Positions 36,501 to 45,500 of a DNA stretch of 64,000 nt are shown here, in pieces. The translations under genes and the position numbers were made by a program. The stretch's first letter is position 1; each line of letters begins with the position of its first letter. Location of the stretch: the NCBI GenBank assembly GCA_958299035.1, contig CATQJL010000001.1, forward strand, positions 6,936,284-7,000,283, read 5' to 3'. The notes beneath the pieces are model-generated. The model ran no database searches and was not told where the DNA came from. It saw only the letters and a program-made list of their open reading frames with translations. The DNA is from Cylicocyclus nassatus. Taxonomy: Eukaryota > Nematoda > Chromadorea > Rhabditida > Strongylidae.

Positions 36501-39500
36501 ATCGTTTGCTGGCTAACGCGGGGGTATGGGTTCCATCTCTGTGGATATAACTCATTTTTGACATTCGTAATATCCAGCAGTCTTCTTGCAAGCTAAGTCA
36601 TTATTCTTTAGTTTGTATGAAGTCTGGGCTTGAAGCATATGATGTTCTGTTGCTATTCGTGCTTTGTGTAAAACTAACAATTACATTGTTTGTTTTTTTT
36701 TGTTATGGTACGCCTCAAGCGTATTTAATGAAAATGAAAAATGAAAATGAAAAATTATAAGCTTAGCTTAGACAGTTTGGAATGGACACTTGTTATAGAA
36801 AGTGGGGACATCATCGTTCGAAGGTCAGAAGTTGCGCCATCGCCATTAATGAGCCGCCTGATATCTGCGGTCTTCTTACTCGTTTCCCTTTGATTCTTGA
36901 CCTGAGCTACTACTCCCCCAAAGTGAGCGTTCCGGCCTTCTCCTTGCCCAGTCTTTAGCTGTATTGTACTGTATTGTTGTCTGATTTTGCAGTTATCTCG
37001 ATAGTTCTTTGGTTAGTGCCCGTAGTTCTGAACTGTTTCTTCTCTTTTTCCGGTCTTTCGACTTTTGTCCCATCATTTTGAATCGGCTCTATTGATAGGG
37101 AGCCAAAATGTGCAGAACTTACAGCAGATCGCTCAAGTCATATCACACCTTCTTAACTATATGGTTGTTTGTTATGTAGTTGACAAGAAGATCGAAATCA
37201 GTAAAAATAAGTTGGCTTGCTCTCACAATGGCTGCGAGTTCTGTAGCCTATGGCTGCCACTCCTTTGGGTCCATCAACAGCATGAAAAACTGCTGATAGA
37301 GGTGCTGGTATCAGACCAGATCCTAAATAAGCTTATACATGGGAGAAGAATTGAAACATCAAAATACGAGGAAAAATGATTGAAGAAAACAGGAAACGAT
37401 GGAGAAGACGGCGAGCACTAAGCGTTGCATCGATTGAAGCTTGGAATGGAGAGAAGATACGGCCGCTAACGCGGCGCAGGGCCCGAGAGGCGGCTGCGAC
37501 GAACTTAGCCGCGGCAGCATTGACACTTACACTGACAATCATAACCCATGCTTACGACGTCGAGTAAAGAGGTAAGACGAAAAATACTTTAAATTGAGCT
37601 TTCCTTAAATAATCTCGTAAATTGAATATGAGACACTGCATGTATAGGTGTTTTGCTTGAAAGCAAAGAATAGGTAATCTATAGACTACCTATTCCTTGC
37701 TTTCAAAGAGATAGAACAATTTTTTTAGTTTCAGATAGAACAATTCTTATAAGAATTGTTCAATCTGCAATTTGTCTTAAAAGGCAGACATACGACACCG
37801 TTTCACTGAAATACTCATTCTTGGGCTAAGCAAAAGAGGGTGTGTACGTTTCACTGATTATTTCAAGTTTGTACGCCATATCGCCACCAGAAACATAGCC
37901 GTTAGAAAGAAGTGAACAACGCAACAAGCTTGTCCACTAATGATTTCCATGAGGTTACAGGTATTTCAAAGAACCAATAAAATTTTTGAGGCAACTCCTT
38001 AGGTCATCAAAATATCAAGGACCAGAGCTTTCTTTCACACTTTCCCTCTCCTCATCGTGGATGGAGCTTAGTAAACTTCCGTGCGCATCATAAATTGTCT
38101 CGTATATTATTTTGGCAATTGTCCTGGGTTGAGCTGTTCAGATTTTGCGTTGATCAGAATAAACGCTTAATCTTCGAACGAATGGAGGAGGAAGCTGGTA
38201 TTTCATGGGTACAATTTGCCACCGTGCGGCATCCCATAAAAAGATTTCTCAGCGGGTACACGGACAAATGCCTTCGGTAATTTTGTTCACATTTTCTGAA
38301 TAATAAAGCGAGCCATTTGCTGGCTTGCGGTTGAGTCATACTCATTCGGCAATATGAAATGCGGCAAAAATTCATTGCCCCGCAGATTACCGTCGCGTAG
38401 GTCAGGGTTGATAACGCCTTGGTGCCGACAAAATTCGTACATGAAAAAGATGAGGGTCTGAAAATTGAGAAAAATGCGTTTTTACCGTCTTTTCAAAAGT
38501 AAATGTTTATATCTGTATTACAAAAATGATATTAGGTTGGCACATAAGTAATGCTTTTTATATAAATTCCTTTTTTTTGGAATGTGGCACATCCATTCTT
38601 TGGCAATACAGGCACTATGATGCAAGCTACTACATACATTTTTTGTCGAATTTCGACTTTCTGTGTAGGGGTTGCAGTAGGTTTACGGCATAGGAAAATT
38701 TTTAGTCTGCGTCATTGTGCTGAAACTTGGTCTCAATGGTGGTTATTCGACTTTGACAAAAATCCATTCCGTATGAAAAGGCCTTTTCCGCAGGGTCAAA
38801 GTATGAGTTTTTACCTTAGCAATGAATAAATAGATGTTTGTGTTCAGCATGTTGATCCTTAATGTTCAAAGTCTCGACAAATACTGAGGTTTCGCTTAGT
38901 TATATACGGATGCCCTTCCAAATTTGACGCTTTACTTATCAAACTTCTCGAGGGCGTCGGATCCTGATTTGTCTTCGAACGACACTCCTTTTTTATGAGT
39001 TTATTGCGTCAACCTTTAACAAGATGCTCTCTGTAATTCTGTTTTGATGTGTTTGATTCAGGTTGTGCACGCTGCGCTTTCGCTAAAAAACCAGAAAATT
39101 CCAATTTTCAATAGTCTTCAGAAATGCTTAAATTTAATTCTATCACGTTATTAAAAAGTAGGCGCATTGAGCAAGCGTAGCTCAAATCACGATCCATACA
39201 ATGCAAAAATATGAGAGCGCTACTAATAAGAGAAAAATATGGGAGAAGTGAATCTTATTTGCCAACTAATATACAGGGTTTATCAATTGCATTGTCGGGT
39301 GCAAAAGCATTTCTACTCCCGCGTGAGACTCTGCACTTCTTCCGCGAACATGTCTCGAATCATATCCAATCGATTGAGTCTCCGCCTTTCCCACGCTCGC
39401 GGTGGGAAAGTGATCAGAGAGCATGTTCGCGAAAAAAATGCAGAGCCCAGGCGAAGCGGCCACACGGAAGCGGGGATCAGAGGTGCGATAGTCGGAGCCG

Positions 39501-42500
39501 AGTCTCCGCCTACCTTCACTTTTGAGCTGGTACGGGGTGACCACCTTCACTTTTGGGTTTAAAAAATTTTTTTTGCTGAAGCTTAAAAGAAGGAAAATAA
39601 GAAAAAGGAACGCAAAGGAAAGTATTGAGAGCATATATATATGTAGTAAGTCGATCTAGGCAGTAACCGCCGAGAACCAGAATTTCGAATGATAAAATAG
39701 CGAAAAAATCATGCGGAATTTCCACTGCTATAAATCTGGTGGTTGAGGATGTCAGCAATTGCAACTTCATAGGTTTCAAAGGGTAAGTGTTGTTCTACCA
39801 GAGAGTGAAAGAATCAGGTCGATTTGAGCAGTGGCTGCCGAGAACGAGAATTTTAAAAAATTAAGCGATTTTAGGTTACTTAGTGACAGCTGACGTTCGG
39901 ACTCCTATAAATCTGGAATGTGAAGGTGTGCAATGTTGCGACTTTATATGCTTTGTAGAGTAAGAATTGCTCTATCGGACCATGTCTTAGCCGTACCGAT
40001 CCATCAAGACACCGCCGAGATTCACGCTCTTAAAAAACAGGTGAAAAACCGGTTTTTGAAATTCAACAGCTCATAACTTCTTCAGAATTGCATGAATCAT
40101 GTTGCGACTTCATAGGTTAGATTCTTCTCATCAAGAGCTTTCAGATGATATATAATATGTGAGGGATTCAATGATTTTTGCTGCTCTAACCCAGGGTGGA
40201 GACTTTTCACCTCAAAGTCTCCACCTCGCCCATGTTAATGTATTGGCCGGAGACCGCCAGTGGAGACTTTGGGGTGAAAAGTCTCCACCCCCGGGCATAT
40301 GCCATGAGAGGCGCGAAACCCCCACGTATTATATATCATCTGAAAGCTCTTGATGAGAAGAATCTAACCTATGAAGTCGCAACATGATTTATGCAATTCT
40401 GAAGAAGTTATGAGCTGTTGAATTTCAAAAACCGGTTTTTCACCTGTTTTTTTGAGAGCGTGAATCTCGGCGGTGTCCTGATGGATCGGTACGGCTAAGG
40501 CATGGTCCGATAGAGCAATTCTTACTCTACAAAGCATATGAAGTCGCAACATTGCACACCTTCACATTCCAGATTTATAGGAGTCCGAACGTCAGCTGTC
40601 ACTAAGTAACCTAAAATCGCTTAATTTTTTAAAATTCTCGTTCTCGGCGGCCACTGCTCAGATCGACGTGATTCTTTCACTTTCTGGTAGAACAACACTT
40701 ACCCTTTAAAACCTATGAAGTCGCAATTGCTGACATCTTCAACCGCAAGATTCATAAAAGTGGAAATTTTGCATAATTTATCGTTATTTTATTATTCAAA
40801 ATTCTGGTTCTCGGCGGTTACTGCCTGGATCGACCTACTTTCTTCGCAGTGCGTTACAAAAAAATTTACATGATAAAATCTGTGAAGTCTCGCTGACTCT
40901 TACTTCAAAACACACCATTTACTGAACACGTTTGTTTTAAATATACATATATGCCGCCGTATACATAAAAATATGCTTTCAATAATCTTTTCTGCGTTTG
41001 TTTTGCTTATTTTCCGCGCACTATCCAACGACCTGGAAGGATAGGCTCAGTCAACGTTAACGCCCCCCCCCGGTCGACGTTTTTGGGAGGTGAGTGTCCG
41101 GCACTACCACCTTCACTTTTGGCCGGCCAGTGGTAGCTGGAACCACCTTCACTTTTGGGGGGCCCGGCCCCACCTATCGCACCTCTGGCGGGGATGCTGG
41201 TGCTCCCGACACTGCAGTTAATACCTGTATATCACCAGAGTGCTGTCTGCGCCGCATCACTTGATTTGAAAAACGGCAATGAACGCAAAGCTAATTCACA
41301 TGTCTCTCTTTGTGTTGTTTTTCTTGCGAAAGGCCACAGTCATCATATGATTCATTGACTGCAAATCTCTGAAACAACTTAGTATCACGTATCGCCTGAG
41401 GAAGTCTTCTCCAGAAGTTGCTCTGGAAACCCTGCGGTTGGCATTTACGTCAACCACCAGTTTCATATGACATATCAGTGCACTTTGAAAGTTCAAAATT
41501 TATTGATATAACCTTGCCGATTTTTCAGTGTAGGAAGTTGATCTCCCTTCAGGCACGATTTTTTCAGAGGTTCACCAACCGCGGAAAGATTGGAGAGATT
41601 TTGTTTGGGATGTAAACATATACATTGTTTCGTCGAGAAGTTATATACCTTTTTAAACATGTTCTACGCAAAAAACTCCGTGCAGCCTTTGCCTACCTTG
41701 TTCACCGATTACGATTACGTTGCTGTACACTTTGCGCCACAAAATTGGTACGTTTCAACTTCTGACCTAAAAATGGGATAGACTTACTTTTGGTCTCCTA
41801 GGTATTGCAACTTCCAAAAATACATTGATAATTACATTATACTTCGTCAAGGAGAAAATCGCGAAGGGATTGTGAAATACGCGCAGGAGTTCAAAGCAAT
41901 ACTCACGAAAGCCAACGTTCCCGATGAGTACATAGAAGAAATACACAGGCAATTACTCAGTAAGCAGCATCGCTTAAGTTTTCCAATATGCAAAAAATTG
42001 CTTCCTACGACTGTTTCAGTTTATTTGGAGTCTTCATATGTATCTAAAAGGTACATGAAACATTGGTAAAATGTTAGGAAGAGATCTCAGTTTTTTGTTT
42101 AGACCTTTCTTAATTGTAGTCAATGACAATGACAGTCAACACATCTCTCTCGTCATGGTTCATTGTTGCCATAAATTCTCTCAACGTGCGCATTCTTCTC
42201 TCATCATACACAAGACCTGGCACGAGCCGGTTTTCTTAGAACAAGCCCCCTTGATTTTGCTGAAACTTTACGAAGTTCCCTCGGACCCTTATGGAGAGTT
42301 GCTGACTTCTAACTGGCGTTTTCACTTGTAAAGTAAAGGACTGAACCTAGATCAATAAAAGCAACAAAAAACGGTCGAGATCTCTATCTCTTAAAAAATT
42401 CCCGTCCACTTAAGAATACAGAGTCTCCCCAAAAGTATGTATACACTGTATGATCGTTCACATCTCTTCTCTCAAAAAGTCTTTTGCTCCAAGCACTATT

Positions 42501-45500
42501 CTGTAAAGATGGCTTCAACTTAGATTGACAGAATGGAGCGAATCACGGAGCAATCTTTATTATCGTAGGAATACGGTATAAACTTCAAAAAATTGTAAGC
42601 AAATAAGGGTCTTAATCAGCAGAAAGCTGTCCAAACAACCTAAAAAGTTTTATACCGGGCTAATTCAAGCCCTAAAACTAGTTATGAAATTTGCGCTTTA
42701 TCGCAGCGCTTCTTTCATAAGTTATGAGAGGTGAACCGCAATAGCTACCTTCATGATGCTCCCCAAAATTGTGATCACACCATTTGAAAGCTTTGCAAAC
42801 TCGTAAATCTCAGCGTGCGTGAAAACCCTGGTGCATCACTTTTCAGATTTTTTTGGAAACTTTTTTTGAAATACGATTAATCCACAATGACGCTGTAAGC
42901 TGGAAGTTTCTAACGTAATCCTACAGTAACAAAGAGCGATCGGTAAGCTCCATAGTGTAAATCTAAGTTGAAGCCAGCTTCACAAAAAGTACCTGAAGGC
43001 AAGCAAAGGTCTTCCTGGGAATAGAGATAATAACGATCAAACAGTGTGTACATACTTTTGGGAAACTCTGTATAAACGGAACGGAAAGAAGAGATGTGGG
43101 GAGATACTGCGTACGAATTTCAGGGCAAAGAAAAACGGGAAAAAAGAAACGTTTGTATGCTCAAGATGCACAAGAGGCGTCGAGGCGCATACGACATCTA
43201 ACAAGCTGTTTTTTGAACGAACTAAGGCAAAAGCAGAGGAAAGGCAGCAACATAAAACTGTCTTTGTGCTTGGGAATAATTTTTTTGACCGGGAGGAATC
43301 ATCTATAATAGAAAGATATAAAAGTTATGTGAACTCACAGAATGTTTGCTCCAAACACTCAGTCCCCGTGGTGGCCTCTTGGGAGAGGACTGATTTGGGG
43401 AAGGTGTTGAGTCACGCAAGTTTTCAGAACTTTTTTTACATAAAACTTTTTTGATTAGTATTATATACAACTCAAGTGTCGTATGCACGTCCCTGCGATG
43501 TAAACAAGCCATTTGTTTGCCACTCTTGCGTTCAAATTGCACGCTTATGAAGGAGCATAGTGAACATAGGAACATCTCAGTCGCGTAGTAACTTGTTTCT
43601 GAAGCATGCTTTGTCTAATTGATCTCTTATATGTTGCATAGCATATTTTACGATACATCCTTGGCTTTCTCCTCTTAGTCTTCTGTGCCGGGCCCTATAT
43701 GCACAGTCATGATGACCAGTAAAACGTCACCATCAGCTTTGCTCTAAGCGGGGGACGTTGATAATACTCCTTTCCATAAGTTGCACTGCTACTCGCTCCT
43801 TGCACCTATTTGGAAAAATGCGAGCTTGAGCTTTACGTACATATAGTAAGCCCTTTGCCATGCTCGCTTCTTCGCTTATGTTCTAGGTTGGCACGGAGGA
43901 TAGTATCGTTGAGTCATTTGTAACTTGATATGTGCGCATACTACGCACGGCAGCCCACGACACTCTTACTAGTAACTACTCAGTAAAACTTCTCTAGCTA
44001 ACAATTTGCGGAAGTGTGTGCTAAGACTAATGATGCATATCTAATTAAACCAAAACAGACGGATAAACAAGGAAAAATCAGTGGAAATGAAAGGTTCTGA
44101 TTTTACAAGTCGTCAAGTAGAGTGTTACACATAGTTATAAGTTGCTCATAAACTCGTAACAGTGTCGGCGACCGCCAGCGTTGCTTGCGCAGTTCCCAAA
44201 CGCATTTTCTTCGTTTTTGAAGCATTTTTTCTGCATGCTATGATAGTTGCTACTTGAAGTAACTGAGCTGAGCACTGATATCTTTTCGTTATGTGCCCAT
44301 GTAAGTTTTGGGGCGCAAAAGGCCGCAAAATCCGTTGTCACTCACTTAATGTTGATGTCGTGTTTGATTTTAGAAATACCTCATACAAATAACTCGGGGA
44401 CATGTGTCTTGTTGTAGCGTGAAGAATTTGAAGTTGATGAATGCTGCAGTTTGCATCATCCTGATGTGAACGGCTTCATTAGCTTTGCACTTACAAGAGA
44501 GGTCCGATTAGTCGAAGTGGTCTTTCCAAATGAGTTTTATACACTTTGAAGACAATTAAACGCTGATTCCAAATCTGCTTTCATTATCTGCTGAGCGCCT
44601 CTGGATGCCGAATTATGAATATTTTCTTGGTGCGAAAATTGAACGCATAACCTGGGTAAAATCAAATTGTACGGTCTTTTCAGCGCTTTTATAGAGCAGT
44701 GTTAAGTATGAGTGTTCTAGACAGAAGGTATTGTTTAAATGAAGTGCTGTGATAATCAATATTGGACCATATGAGCAATTCTGACGAATTTTGTGCTAAT
44801 TATGCATTTTATTTTTCAACAAACTCTCATAACTCGACGTCCAAAGGCGCTCGGCAGATAATGAATACAGATTTGGAATTAGAGTTCGATGCTCTTTAAA
44901 GTCGTATCAATTTCATGTGAAAAGGCCCCTCGACCAAGCGGACCTCCTCAGAATGAATTGAGATCGGTGTACAGTGGTCGTTGTTGCACGCGGGTCTTTG
45001 AATTGTTAGTTGTGCACGTGGGAGATTACCTCAAACTTGGGTAATTAAACGTTCTTTAACAGATATAAAATCCAACTAAACGGTATTGCAAGCGAATTAT
45101 AGTACCAGCATAACATGAGATTCTTATTACGCCAAAACGTCAAAACATATCAACGGCAATAAACTGCGATTGATATGTTTTGGCCTAAATGAACTGAACG
45201 CAAATAAAGGCACTAAAATTGGAAGTGAGTATAAGCAATGATCTAAATGACGCTAAAGTGAAGAATGAAGGGAGGAGGTCGCCAGCTGCGGCGGCACCTT
45301 GCTTTTTACTTGATACTTGGCGGAGCTGCACCTACAAAGAAAGGGCTTGCCGCGCACTCAGCTTTCAAAGGCAATCAAAAATCAATCATTAAAACGGAAA
45401 ATATCGGTCGAGTTTCTCGACATTTCTTGTTAGCACGTTCAATCCTTGAAAAAGCAAGATCTTGACAATCTTGAATAGCTTAAAGCAAAATCTGGCATCA

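Noticed and set aside
37333..37567. Arginine/alanine-rich ORFs on both strands
   Set aside because: Low-complexity composition on a locally GC-rich patch; no homology recognised, although a donor-like GTAAGA follows the + strand ORF.
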